Shown here piece after piece: positions 1 through 8,670 of a stretch of DNA of 64,000 bases (position 1 is the stretch's first letter; each line of letters begins with the position of its first letter). The notes under the pieces were generated by a model that was not told the DNA's origin, searched no databases, and was given only the letters and a program-made list of their open reading frames with translations. Source of the DNA: Paraburkholderia adhaesiva (GTDB lineage Bacteria; Pseudomonadota; Gammaproteobacteria; Burkholderiales; Burkholderiaceae); NCBI RefSeq assembly GCF_021390575.1, contig NZ_JAJEJQ010000002.1, positions 682,001 through 746,000 on the forward strand. The letters are read 5' to 3'. The position numbers and the translations under genes were made by a program.

Positions 1-1
1 T

Positions 2-154
2 CCGCAAGACATCCAGGCCGCTGAAGCCCGCGTGGCGCAACAGCGCGCCATGGCGCAGACGACGACGCCCGCCGCCGACACGAGCGGCTACGGCACGGCG
101 CCGGCCGGCAAGGTGCAGACCGGCCAGCCGGCAATGCCGAGCCCGTCCAACTAG
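2..154 (+). CDS. DUF4148 domain protein, C-terminal fragment
   Basis: Only the last 50 codons are inside the window; the reading frame enters from the left edge and ends at TAG 152-154. The visible residues include DIQAAEARVAQQ followed by a segment rich in Ala, Gly, Ser and Thr. This pattern matches the end of DUF4148 proteins, small exported proteins of unknown function that are abundant in Burkholderiaceae. The signal peptide and start lie outside the window. Family assignment is by eye from the C-terminal motif only. A hairpin terminator follows at about 285-314. Confidence 0.6.
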   Translation, partial: PQDIQAAEARVAQQRAMAQTTTPAADTSGYGTAPAGKVQTGQPAMPSPSN

Positions 155-284
155 CCCTGGTCCGGCGTTAGTTGATTTGACAGATTGAGGGGCGGCTCAA
201 AGCCCGCTCCGATTGATGACCCGCGAGTACGCGACGCATCCCGCGATATTCACGCGCAGAACCTCCGCCGCTGCAAGGCGGCTT

Positions 285-314
285 AGCCCAACCCTGCCGG
301 ATTGGGCTTTTTTT
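285..314 (+). terminator. Rho-independent terminator
   Basis: A 7-bp stem (AGCCCAA / TTGGGCT) with a 10-base loop is followed by a run of seven T. It lies 130 bp downstream of the DUF4148 stop and points away from the convergent CBS gene, so it probably ends the transcript entering from the left. Confidence 0.8.
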
Positions 315-341
315 GTTGCATAGCGGCGCGGGGCGCGGGGT

Positions 342-785
342 TCAAACCACGGGGCGGCCGGTGATGTAGTGCTCGAGTTGCTCGATCGTGAATTGCTGCT
401 CAGCGATGATGTCTTTCACGAGGTCGCCGATCGACACCATCCCGATCAGCTTCCCGCCGTCCAGCACGGGCAGGTGCCGCATGCGGCGCTCGGTCATGAG
501 CGCCATGCAGTCATACGTGGTCTGGTCGGGCTGCACGAAGCGCACGTGTGGACTCATGATGTCGCGCACGGCGGTCGTTTTTGACGACCGGTCCATCAGC
601 ACGATCTTGCGCGCGTAATCGCGCTCGGTGACGATGCCGACGATCGCATTGTCGTCGGTCACCACGAGCGCGCCGATCTGCTTTTCGGCCATCAGGCGTA
701 TTGCGTTATAGACCGAATCAGACGCGGCAATGGTGTAGACCACCTGTTCCGGCTTCGATTTGAGTACCTGTGCAACGCTTGTCAT
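342..785 (-). CDS. Tandem CBS-domain protein
   Basis: A 147-residue protein consisting almost entirely of two CBS domains, roughly residues 12-68 and 75-135. Each carries the usual (V/I)G(I/M)V(T/S)..D signature: GIVTERDYARK in the first and GMVSIGDLVKD in the second. Stand-alone CBS pairs bind adenine nucleotides or NAD(H) and act as energy or redox sensors, often through a partner. No enzyme domain is attached and no partner gene is adjacent, so the target is unknown. It is transcribed divergently from ribA across a 246-bp gap. The ATG at 785 is the only good start. Confidence 0.9.
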   Translation of the reverse strand: MTSVAQVLKSKPEQVVYTIAASDSVYNAIRLMAEKQIGALVVTDDNAIVGIVTERDYARKIVLMDRSSKTTAVRDIMSPHVRFVQPDQTTYDCMALMTERRMRHLPVLDGGKLIGMVSIGDLVKDIIAEQQFTIEQLEHYITGRPVV

Positions 786-1031
786 AGGGCGACTCCCTCC
801 GGTTCGTCCTTCAGTCCTTCAGTCATTGCGTGGCGCAGCATGCCGGGCGAAACACCCTGCATGCCATCGGAAAGCTTTTCCAGTATAGGCGTGCGGCCCG
901 CATCGCGGCGTCGGGGTCTGCACGGAGGGGCACATTGCGCCGGCCCGGCGGGGGAGGCCAAATGGCGGTAAACTTCGTGTCCGAACTTCAATACGGCCAT
1001 GTGCCGCTTTTACAGTCCTTTGCACCAGAAC

Positions 1032-1679
1032 ATGCCTACGCTTGACCAGTCGTCCTGCGCGGACGGCGATAACGCCAATGAATGCGTCGAGCTCGACGCG
1101 ACCGCCTCGCTGCCGACCCGCTATGGAACGTTCACGTCCTATGTGTATCGCGTGAAGGATGGCGGTGCGGAGCATCTCGCGCTAGTGATGGGCGACGTGG
1201 GGAGCGGCGAGCCCGTGCTGACGCGGCTCCACTCCGAATGCCTGACCGGTGACGTGCTCGGCTCGTACCGCTGCGATTGCGGCGAGCAACTCGATCTCGC
1301 GTTGCGCTACATCGCGGCCGAGGGCCGCGGCGTGCTGCTATACCTGCGTGGCCACGAAGGCCGCGGTATCGGCCTGTCGAACAAGATTCGCGCGTACGCG
1401 CTGCAGGAGCAGGGGCGCGATACCGTCGAAGCCAATCTCGACCTCGGCCTGCCCGACGACGCACGCGAATACGATTCGGCCGCGGCGATCCTGCGTCTGT
1501 TGAACGTCTCGTCGGTGCGTCTCATGAGCAACAACCCGAAGAAGTTCGACACGCTGTCGAAGCATGGCATCCCCGTGCACGAACGCGTCGCACTGGCCAT
1601 TCCGACGCGTGAGGAAAACGAGCGCTATATCCGCACGAAGCAGGTCAAGTTCGGCCATTACTTCGAAGAAAACGAATAA
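1032..1679 (+). CDS. ribA: GTP cyclohydrolase II
   Basis: Catalyses the first committed step of riboflavin synthesis: GTP to 2,5-diamino-6-ribosylamino-4(3H)-pyrimidinone phosphate, formate and pyrophosphate. The zinc site is visible as CLTGDVLGSYRCDCG. The GTP-binding/catalytic stretch RGHEGRGIGL and the C-terminal motif SNNPKKFDTL are also intact. From ATG 1032 the protein has 215 residues, a little longer than the stand-alone E. coli enzyme because of a roughly 20-residue N-terminal extension. An in-frame ATG at 999 is possible, but neither start has a strong Shine-Dalgarno. No other rib gene is nearby, so this is an unlinked copy. Confidence 0.93.
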   Translation: MPTLDQSSCADGDNANECVELDATASLPTRYGTFTSYVYRVKDGGAEHLALVMGDVGSGEPVLTRLHSECLTGDVLGSYRCDCGEQLDLALRYIAAEGRGVLLYLRGHEGRGIGLSNKIRAYALQEQGRDTVEANLDLGLPDDAREYDSAAAILRLLNVSSVRLMSNNPKKFDTLSKHGIPVHERVALAIPTREENERYIRTKQVKFGHYFEENE

Positions 1680-1734
1680 TACGGGCACGATACGTGCAGC
1701 TTCAGCAAACATGAAAGTGGTATTGGGGGAATCA

Positions 1735-2598
1735 ATGTATAAGCGCAACACGATGCGCACGCGGGTGCTCGCCATCGCGGCGGCGTCAGCCTGTTTTGGT
1801 CCGGTGGCGCCCAGTGCGTTTGCGCAGCAACAGGCCTATACGACCGAGGTCGTCGATGTCTTCTCCGGACCTTCCGGGGACTATCCAGTCGTGTCTCAAC
1901 TCGGGCCCAATGTGCCCGTCACCGTGATGGGTTGCGTGAGCGACTACTCGTGGTGTGACGTCGCGCTGCCGGATCTGCGCGGCTGGGTGTATGCCGACTA
2001 CCTCGCTTACCCGTACCAGGGTAGCTATGTGCCGGTCTATGGCTATGGCGCAGCGATCGGGTTTCCGATCGTGACCTTCGCGCTCGGTGCGTACTGGGAC
2101 AGTTTCTATCGCGGCCGTCCGTGGTATGGCGATCGCGATCGCTGGGCGCATGTGCCGCCGCCGCGCTTTGGCGAGCGCCCTCCCGGTCGGCCGCCGATGC
2201 ACGGCGGGCAGCCGCCGGCGTATGGCGCGCCGCAGCCCGGAATGGGGTATCGTCCGTCGCCTTCAGCCGGTGGACCGCGTCCCGAGCCGCGTATGCCGGT
2301 GCCGCAAGGCGAGGGTGGGCGACCGCCCGCTCCGGCGCCCATGACCAACGTTCCGCGCCAGCCTGCGCCAGCGCCGGCCGCGACCCGGCCTGCCGCTCCG
2401 CCGCCGCAATATGGTGGCCGTCCTTCTGAGCCGCCTGCGGGCGCTTATGGCCGCGGGGCGTACGGACAACCTGGCGGTCAGCGTGCGCCGGCACCGGCAC
2501 CGGCGCCCGGCGCCGAGCGCCCGCAAGGCCAGCCGCAGGGCGGGCACCCGTCAAGCCAGGGGAACAGCGGCCGCAACGACAATCGCCAGCAGTATTGA
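1735..2598 (+). CDS. Exported SH3-domain protein with Pro/Gly/Ala-rich tail
   Basis: A 287-residue protein that begins with a signal peptide (hydrophobic core AIAAASACFGPVAPS, cleavage after AFA). A bacterial SH3 domain follows at about residues 35-90 (VVDVFSGPSGDYPVVSQLG, then GWVYADYL). Then comes a hydrophobic stretch, IGFPIVTFALGAYW. The final 140 residues are low-complexity Pro/Gly/Ala/Gln, probably disordered. Bacterial SH3 domains usually bind cell-wall peptides, so a periplasmic or envelope role is likely; the exact function is unknown. The start at 1735 is chosen because GGGGGA precedes it at good spacing; an in-frame ATG lies at 1711. It starts 55 bp after ribA on the same strand. 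Confidence 0.85.
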   Translation: MYKRNTMRTRVLAIAAASACFGPVAPSAFAQQQAYTTEVVDVFSGPSGDYPVVSQLGPNVPVTVMGCVSDYSWCDVALPDLRGWVYADYLAYPYQGSYVPVYGYGAAIGFPIVTFALGAYWDSFYRGRPWYGDRDRWAHVPPPRFGERPPGRPPMHGGQPPAYGAPQPGMGYRPSPSAGGPRPEPRMPVPQGEGGRPPAPAPMTNVPRQPAPAPAATRPAAPPPQYGGRPSEPPAGAYGRGAYGQPGGQRAPAPAPAPGAERPQGQPQGGHPSSQGNSGRNDNRQQY

Positions 2599-3261
2599 CG
2601 CGGCAGCTTCCTTCATTTGCTTCACATGTGGGCCCCGGCAACGGGTGCCCATGCAGACTGAGCCACGCCGGGTGCCTTGACGTTGTCCGGCGTGCCGCGC
2701 TTTCGAGCGTCGATGACCCGTCATCGCGGGTTTTATATATTCAGGACTACGATTTATTTATCCGGGCGCGGATGTTTTGAACGCTGCTGCCAATTCGATG
2801 GAAACGGCGCGATGGGAGGGCCAACTTGCCGCCCAGGAGCACGTGCGCGTTCATCTCGCGGCGTCCCACATCGCGCGTCCTCGCGCGGCCGGTGACGAGT
2901 TCGCGCGGGAACAAGAACGCGCGCCGGGCAGGCTGGCAATTGTGCTCGAACGCGAAGGGAAGATTTCGCGATGACGTCCGTGGCGGCCCAGAGTCGGATA
3001 AAGATATTTTCGTCTACCATGGGCAAAACCCGATTCCTATTGCAACGAAAGTCGCGCTGCTCTTCCATTATTTTTAAGACGGGGCGACAGTCTCGCTTCG
3101 AGGGCGCATGGCATGCGGTGCATGCTTATTGGGGGACGGATACCCAGTGGTGCAGGAGCGGCGTGCGTCGCGGCACGATAGTGGGGAGGGGTGCGAACGT
3201 GCTCCGGAATTCGACGCGGCCAGAGTGTGAGCCCATCCCGAAAAAATGAAAGCGAATGTAG
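2599..3261 (+). other. Intergenic region upstream of the two-component operon
   Basis: About 660 bp without a gene I can support. Short open frames exist on both strands but have no family signature or convincing ribosome binding site. Two AT-rich patches, near 2727-2765 and 3000-3075, stand out from the GC-rich background and could hold promoter elements for the response regulator operon that follows. Confidence 0.5.
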
Positions 3262-3972
3262 ATGCGGGGCATGATGAGAATTGCGGTACTGGATGACGAT
3301 CCGGCACAAACCGACTTCGTTTGTCAAACGCTAACGGCCGCTGGCCACACATGCCACGCGTTTGCGAAGGGCGGCGATCTCATGCGGCAGTTGCGGCGGG
3401 AGACGTTCGACCTGCTGGTGCTCGACTGGAACGTGCCCGACATGGCGGGCGACGAGATTCTTCACTGGGTGCGCCAGAGCCTCTCGACGCGCTTGCCGGT
3501 GCTTTTCATGACGAGCCGTAGCCGCGAGGTCGATATCGCGCAGATGCTCAACAGCGGCGCCGACGACTATGTGGTCAAGCCAGTTTCGCCGCTCGTGTTG
3601 CTGGCGCGCGTGGGCTCGCTGCTGCGCCGGGCCTATCAGCTTCATGCTCCTGCGGCGAAAGAAGTCTTCGGCGAATATGAATTCGACCTGAAGTCGCGCC
3701 AGGCTTCGGTGGGCGGCAATCCGGTCGCGCTCACCCAGAAGGAGTTCGATCTCGCCCTGCTGTTGTTCCAGCATCTGAGCCGGCCGCTTTCGCGCGCGCA
3801 TATTCTCGACGTGATCTGGAAGCAGTCGGACGACATTCCCTCGCGCACAATGGATACCCACGTCTCGGTGCTGCGCTCCAAGCTCGGTTTGCGCCCCGAA
3901 AACGGCTATCGTCTGACGCCGATCTACGGCTACGGCTACCGTCTCGAACGTATCGAAGAGGACGACGCTTGA
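3262..3972 (+). CDS. OmpR/PhoB-type response regulator
   Basis: A 236-residue DNA-binding response regulator. The receiver domain (about residues 5-120) has the acidic pair in LDDDP, the phospho-acceptor Asp in LLVLDWNVPDM, a Thr/Ser switch in FMTSRSRE and Lys in DDYVVKPVSP. The C-terminal half (about 135-232) is a winged helix of the OmpR type (LTQKEFDLALLLF, SRTMDTHVSVLRSKLG, YGYGYRLE). Alternative ATGs at 3271 and 3274 are in frame; 3274 (MRIAVLDDD) is the more typical family start. Its stop overlaps the start of the FecR gene, and with the histidine kinase gene it forms a three-gene operon, so the kinase is its probable partner. Confidence 0.92.
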   Translation: MRGMMRIAVLDDDPAQTDFVCQTLTAAGHTCHAFAKGGDLMRQLRRETFDLLVLDWNVPDMAGDEILHWVRQSLSTRLPVLFMTSRSREVDIAQMLNSGADDYVVKPVSPLVLLARVGSLLRRAYQLHAPAAKEVFGEYEFDLKSRQASVGGNPVALTQKEFDLALLLFQHLSRPLSRAHILDVIWKQSDDIPSRTMDTHVSVLRSKLGLRPENGYRLTPIYGYGYRLERIEEDDA

Positions 3973-5408
3973 TGCCCGCCCGCTCGATGCAGCCCGCCGG
4001 GGACGGGTGGACGGCGCGTGTGTCCGCCCGGGTCGTGCCGCGGATCGTTGGCGCATTGGTCTGCGCAGCCCTCTTTGCTGTGCAGGGTGTTGAGGCGGGG
4101 CAGTCCGCTACGCCTCAACGTGCCGCGCAGCAGACGGTTGTTTACGTCACGCACGCAGGGGACTCCCTCTACGATTTTGCGCAGCGCTATCTTCGCGATC
4201 CCGGCGACTGGGCACAGGTCGCACGTCTGAACAACGTGCGCGATCCGCGCCATCTACAGGCGGGCATCGAGTTGCGTGTGCCGGTCGCGCTGCTGCGCCG
4301 CGACACCCTCACCGCGAAGGTGATTGCCACTAGCGGGTCCGCAAAACACGCGTACCGCGCTACGCCAGCTTTGCCGCTCGTCGTCGGCGGGACGCTCACA
4401 GAGGGCGATCGGGTGCAGACCGGCAAGGACGGTTTCGCTACGCTCGAGTTTGCCGACGGCAGCCATCTCGTCATTCCGCCCAACACGACGCTCGAACTCA
4501 AGTCACTGCGCAAGACCGTGCTGACGGGCGCGACCGACCGCATCGTCGATCTGCAGCGTGGCGAAGTCGATAGCGAAGTCACCCACGCCACAAGGAAGGA
4601 CGACCGCTTCCAGATCCGTTCGCCCTCGGTGGTCGCCGGCGTGCGCGGCACGCGCTTTCGCGTGAATTACGACGGCGGCAACGGCTCGACGGCGGTAGAA
4701 GTGCTGGACGGGGCCGTCGGCGTCGATGCGGCCGCATACGGCAAAGGCGCGCCCGCGCCGGGCGTCGCGCTCGCGGACTCGAGCCAGCTTGTCGCCGCGC
4801 GCCACGGCAGCCTGACCCGATCCGGAGGTGCAATCGGCAGTCCGGTGGCACTGCTCGAAGCGCCGTCCCTCGTGAATCCTTCGAAGGTTCAGGATGAACC
4901 CAGCGTGGTGTTCGACATCGCGCCAGCGCAGGACGCGCACGGCTACCGCGTGCAGATCGGGCGCGACGCGGCGTTGCTCGACATGATTCGTGATCTGCAG
5001 TCCGAGTCGCCGCACGTCAACGCAGGCCCGCTTCCCGACGGCACATACTTCGTGCGCATTGCTTCGGTCGATGCGAACGGTCTGCGGGGGATGCCGAACG
5101 TTTATGCATTCGAGCGCCGCAGCCTTGCGCTTGGCACGTCGGCGGGCCGGGTCGCGAACTCTCGCGCCTATGCTTTCCGCTGGTTCGTCGACCGCGGCGC
5201 GTCGGATACGCAGTTTCGCTTCGTGCTCGGCACGACACCTGACTTGCGCGAGCCGATCATCGACCGTACCGGCATCACGACGGGCGACATCGTGATCAAC
5301 GATCTGCCGAAAGGCGTCTACTACTGGATGGTGGTCGCCGAGCAGTTCGAAAACGGTCGCTACTTCCAGAAGGCCAGTCCGGTCGAGTCGTTCCGGCTGG
5401 ACTGGTGA
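3972..5408 (+). CDS. LysM-FecR domain periplasmic protein
   Basis: A 478-residue protein. A hydrophobic N-terminal segment (IVGALVCAALFAVQG) marks it as exported. A LysM peptidoglycan-binding domain lies at about 55-105 (VTHAGDSLYDFAQRYL, LNNVRDPRHLQAG). A FecR domain lies at about 145-250 (GDRVQTGKDGFATLEFADGS and SPSVVAGVRGTRFRV). The rest looks like beta-sandwich repeats. FecR domains normally sense or relay signals in the periplasm. The ATG overlaps the response regulator stop (TGATG), and its own stop overlaps the GTG upstream of the kinase. It is probably a periplasmic accessory or ligand-presenting subunit for the CHASE2 kinase; that role is inference from the gene order. Confidence 0.88.
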   Translation: MPARSMQPAGDGWTARVSARVVPRIVGALVCAALFAVQGVEAGQSATPQRAAQQTVVYVTHAGDSLYDFAQRYLRDPGDWAQVARLNNVRDPRHLQAGIELRVPVALLRRDTLTAKVIATSGSAKHAYRATPALPLVVGGTLTEGDRVQTGKDGFATLEFADGSHLVIPPNTTLELKSLRKTVLTGATDRIVDLQRGEVDSEVTHATRKDDRFQIRSPSVVAGVRGTRFRVNYDGGNGSTAVEVLDGAVGVDAAAYGKGAPAPGVALADSSQLVAARHGSLTRSGGAIGSPVALLEAPSLVNPSKVQDEPSVVFDIAPAQDAHGYRVQIGRDAALLDMIRDLQSESPHVNAGPLPDGTYFVRIASVDANGLRGMPNVYAFERRSLALGTSAGRVANSRAYAFRWFVDRGASDTQFRFVLGTTPDLREPIIDRTGITTGDIVINDLPKGVYYWMVVAEQFENGRYFQKASPVESFRLDW

Positions 5409-5419
5409 CGGAGCGGGTC

Positions 5420-7828
5420 ATGAGAGTCAGGCCGAGTGTGCGTCTTGGCCGCTCGGTGGGGCGCCGGTTCCTGTATGAATGGGCCGGCGTCGGCTTCACC
5501 GGTATCGTTGTCGTGCTCCTTGGCATCGTCTGGCGCTGGACGGCGGGTCCGGACTATCTTGTCTACGACTTCTTTCTCGCGAAACGTTCGCATCCGGTGT
5601 CCTCGGACATCGTGATGGTCGAAATCGACAACGCGAGCCTTGCGGCGCTCGGGCGCTGGCCCTGGCCGCGCAGCGTTCACGCGCGGCTCGCCGATCAGAT
5701 CGCGCGCGCGGGCGCAGCGGCGGTTGTCTACGATGTGCTGTTTACCGAACCGTCCCCCGACGATGAGACGCTTGCGCACGCATTCGCCGAGCGGCCCACC
5801 TACCTGCCGATCCTGCTGAGTCCCGCCGACGATTCGGGCATGCGCGTGGCCGACCTGCCCGTTGCACCGCTTGCGACAGCGGCGGCGGGTCTCGGGCACA
5901 TCAATTTCGAAGTCGACAAAGATGGCATCGTGCGCAGCGTCGCGATGTTCGAAGGCGACGCGCATCAGCGCTGGCCGCAGTTGATGGTGACCGTCTGGCG
6001 CGACGTGTACGCGGGTACGATCAAACTCGCCAGCGGCGTGCCGAAGGGCATGCATGGCGCGGATCTCGCTCGCGCGGGCGGTCCGAATGGCGAGGCGCGC
6101 TTTCTCATCCCGTTCAACGCCAATGCGTCCGCGTATCGCCGGGTGTCGTTCGCGCAGGTGCTCGAAGGCCGTGTGCCGTCCGAGGTATTCCGCGGTCGTG
6201 TGGTGCTGGTCGGCGTCACGGCGTCGGGTCTCTACGATCGTTTCGCGACGCCGCTCTCGGGCACGCTCGGCACGTTGCCGGGCGTCTACATTCACGCGCA
6301 CATCCTGGACGCGCTGCTGAGCGGCACCGCGATCAGGCCAGCGTCCACGCCGTGGATCGTGTTTGCGTCGCTCATTCCGCTGGCGCTGGTGCTGGCGGGC
6401 TTTCTGGTGCTGTCGCCGTGGCGTGCGCTGCTGCTGTCCGTGGGGCTCGGTGCTGCGGCGCTTGCCGCGAGCGCCACGCTGCTTTACGGCGCACGCGTAT
6501 GGCTGAGCCCCGTGCCCGCCGTGTCGGCGCTGCTGGTGGTCTATCCGATGTGGAGCTGGCGGCGCCTGGAAATGACGATGGCGCATTTGCGCAAGTCGTT
6601 GCACCAGTTAGCCGATGAGCCCTATCTGTTGCCCGAGGCGCCGACTCCTGGCCGGGAATACGCGGGCGACGCACTCGCGCAGCAGATGGCACTGATGGCG
6701 CAGGCCGCGCAGCGGCTGCAGGACATGCGGCGCTTCGTGTGGGACAGCCTCGACTCGGTGCCGGAGCCGATTTTCGTCGCCGATCTGCGTGGTGTCGTGC
6801 TGATTGCGAACCATGCAGCGCGCGAGTCGCTTGACCGAATGGGCGTCGGCGCGGCGGAGGGGCGCTCCATCGCGGAGGTATTCGGCGGATTTTCGTTCGT
6901 CAAACCGATCGATCCGAATCCCGAGACGATGGCCCTCGCTCATGCCCACTGGCCTTTACCGCTCGATCCGGCGCGCAAGGAATATTCGGAACTCATGGAG
7001 CGCGGCGTCGAAGTGCGCTCGCCCGACGGCAGCGATTATCTGCTTCGCTACGCGTGCTGTATGAACGCGCAGGGTCAGGCGGTCGGCTGGATCGCGGGTC
7101 TCGTCGACGTCACTGCATTGCATGACGCAGAGCGGCAGCGCGAGGACGCGCTGCGACTTCTCTCGCACGATATGCGTTCGCCGCAGGCGTCGATCGTCGC
7201 GCTGGTCGAGACCGAGCGTGAGCGCGGCACGCTTGACGCCGAACCGGTGCGAGCCGTGATGGACCGCATCGAACGTTATGCCCGGCGCTCGCTCACGCTG
7301 GCCGAGGATTTCGTGCAGCTGGCGCGTGCGGAGTCGCAGACGTATGCCCTGGAGCCGACGAGTCTGGCCGACCTCGTGATCACCGCGAGCGATGAGGTGT
7401 GGCCGCAGGCGAGTGCAAAGCAGATTCGCATTGATACGGCGTTCGAAGGCGATGAGATGGGCTGGATCAACGCCGACAATTCGCTGATGACCCGTGCGTT
7501 GGTGAATGTCCTGAACAACGCCGTCAAATACAGCCCGCCGAATACGCGAATTGTTTGCACCATCCGCCAGGCGAAACTGGCAGCGCGCGTGATCTGTTCG
7601 ATTCGCGACGAGGGCTACGGCATTTCGCTCGAGGACCAGGCGAATCTCTTCACATCGTTCCGGCGATTCCATGCAGCGCAACGGCCCGAGATAAGCGGCG
7701 CGGGACTTGGCATGGCGTTCGTGAAAACCGTCGTGACGCGTCATGGCGGCGAAGTCAGCGTCGAGAGCGAACCAGGTGCTGGCACCACCGTGACCATGAA
7801 CCTTCCCGCGCTCGACGCGCCCGCCTAG
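5420..7828 (+). CDS. CHASE2-domain sensor histidine kinase
   Basis: An 802-residue membrane kinase. After one N-terminal TM helix comes a periplasmic CHASE2 domain (about 35-300: DIVMVEIDNASLAALGRWPW, later GRVVLVGVTASGLYDRFATP). A cluster of three C-terminal TM helices follows (about 305-385), then a PAS-like region (about 440-565), a HisKA box (LLSHDMRSPQ, His583) and a HATPase with N box NVLNNAVKYSP and G boxes DEGYG and GAGLGMAF. CHASE2 senses an unknown extracytoplasmic cue. ATG 5420 is preferred because GGAG sits 6 nt before it; a GTG at 5405 overlaps the FecR stop. The cognate regulator is very likely the first gene of this operon. Confidence 0.92.
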   Translation: MRVRPSVRLGRSVGRRFLYEWAGVGFTGIVVVLLGIVWRWTAGPDYLVYDFFLAKRSHPVSSDIVMVEIDNASLAALGRWPWPRSVHARLADQIARAGAAAVVYDVLFTEPSPDDETLAHAFAERPTYLPILLSPADDSGMRVADLPVAPLATAAAGLGHINFEVDKDGIVRSVAMFEGDAHQRWPQLMVTVWRDVYAGTIKLASGVPKGMHGADLARAGGPNGEARFLIPFNANASAYRRVSFAQVLEGRVPSEVFRGRVVLVGVTASGLYDRFATPLSGTLGTLPGVYIHAHILDALLSGTAIRPASTPWIVFASLIPLALVLAGFLVLSPWRALLLSVGLGAAALAASATLLYGARVWLSPVPAVSALLVVYPMWSWRRLEMTMAHLRKSLHQLADEPYLLPEAPTPGREYAGDALAQQMALMAQAAQRLQDMRRFVWDSLDSVPEPIFVADLRGVVLIANHAARESLDRMGVGAAEGRSIAEVFGGFSFVKPIDPNPETMALAHAHWPLPLDPARKEYSELMERGVEVRSPDGSDYLLRYACCMNAQGQAVGWIAGLVDVTALHDAERQREDALRLLSHDMRSPQASIVALVETERERGTLDAEPVRAVMDRIERYARRSLTLAEDFVQLARAESQTYALEPTSLADLVITASDEVWPQASAKQIRIDTAFEGDEMGWINADNSLMTRALVNVLNNAVKYSPPNTRIVCTIRQAKLAARVICSIRDEGYGISLEDQANLFTSFRRFHAAQRPEISGAGLGMAFVKTVVTRHGGEVSVESEPGAGTTVTMNLPALDAPA

Positions 7829-7949
7829 TGTCTGTTTAGTACCCGTTGCCTGCACGACGGCGGTTTCGTGGCTGCCGTTACCGTGCGTGATTATGAGTAG
7901 TCCTGGCTGCAACCGACCGTGGTTGCCTACGAACCCGAAGGAGTTTTCC

Positions 7950-8573
7950 GTGACCTTTCCGCAGACGATCTGCGCTGTTCTGATGCTTGGCTCGCTGGCC
8001 GGTTGTGCGGGCGTGACCACCGACGTCAACGCGCGCGGCGGCCTGCCCGAGCCGACGCAGGGAACTGTGAACTACCGTTTCGCGCCATCGCCGGTAGACG
8101 GGGAGACGGGTGCGAGTTCGCCCGCCGAATCGATGCTGCGTGACGGCCTCGCAACGCGCGGTTTCGTGGAGGGCAAGCCGGACGCGGCGAGATACCTCGT
8201 TTCAGTGGCGTGGGCAACGCGCCCTGCCGAGGTGACGGCCGTAACTTCCGGCGATTGCGCGGAGGGTTGTGCGCCTGCCGGTCAGCCGTCGTTCCCGTGG
8301 TTTGGGAAGCCCTACGTGCATACGCTGACATTGCGCTTTTTCGCGCTGCCGGAGGGCACGGAGGCTTATCGCGTCAGCGTGATGAAGCGCGATCGCAAGG
8401 CTGACGCCCAGCGGGCGCTCCCTTATCTCGTAGCGAGCGCACTGGCGCGGCTGCCCTATGCGGGTGCGCCGCAATGGCGTGTGCAGTTGCGTGAGCCGGG
8501 TGCGGCGGGCGACGCTGCAGCGCGCGCGATGCCGGACGTCGTATCGGTCAAGCCAGTCCCGCAGCCGCAATAA
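7950..8573 (+). CDS. DUF4136-like outer-membrane lipoprotein
   Basis: A 207-residue predicted lipoprotein. GTG 7950 is chosen because AAGGAG (7938-7943) precedes it and it gives a clean type II signal peptide, AVLMLGSLAGC, with the lipobox LAGC. The body resembles DUF4136-type lipoproteins: a short hydrophobic start, a conserved (V/N)YRF segment, an AxYLVSVAW strand and a C-terminal domain of alternating strands. No enzymatic motif is visible and the role is unknown. It follows the kinase gene by 121 bp on the same strand but has its own strong ribosome binding site, so membership of that operon is uncertain. Confidence 0.75.
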   Translation: MTFPQTICAVLMLGSLAGCAGVTTDVNARGGLPEPTQGTVNYRFAPSPVDGETGASSPAESMLRDGLATRGFVEGKPDAARYLVSVAWATRPAEVTAVTSGDCAEGCAPAGQPSFPWFGKPYVHTLTLRFFALPEGTEAYRVSVMKRDRKADAQRALPYLVASALARLPYAGAPQWRVQLREPGAAGDAAARAMPDVVSVKPVPQPQ

Positions 8574-8670
8574 GCTTCAGGCCGCCGAGGGCACGCAGTT
8601 CGCTGTCATGCCCGCCTGTGTCCGGGTGACATCGCGTTGTATGGATCCGGATGGCAGCCCTGTTCGGCGC

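Noticed and set aside
5360..6604. A 414-codon minus-strand frame opposite the FecR and CHASE2 genes.
   Set aside because: Antisense shadow. Both plus-strand genes have clear domains here, and the minus frame has only charged low-complexity sequence.
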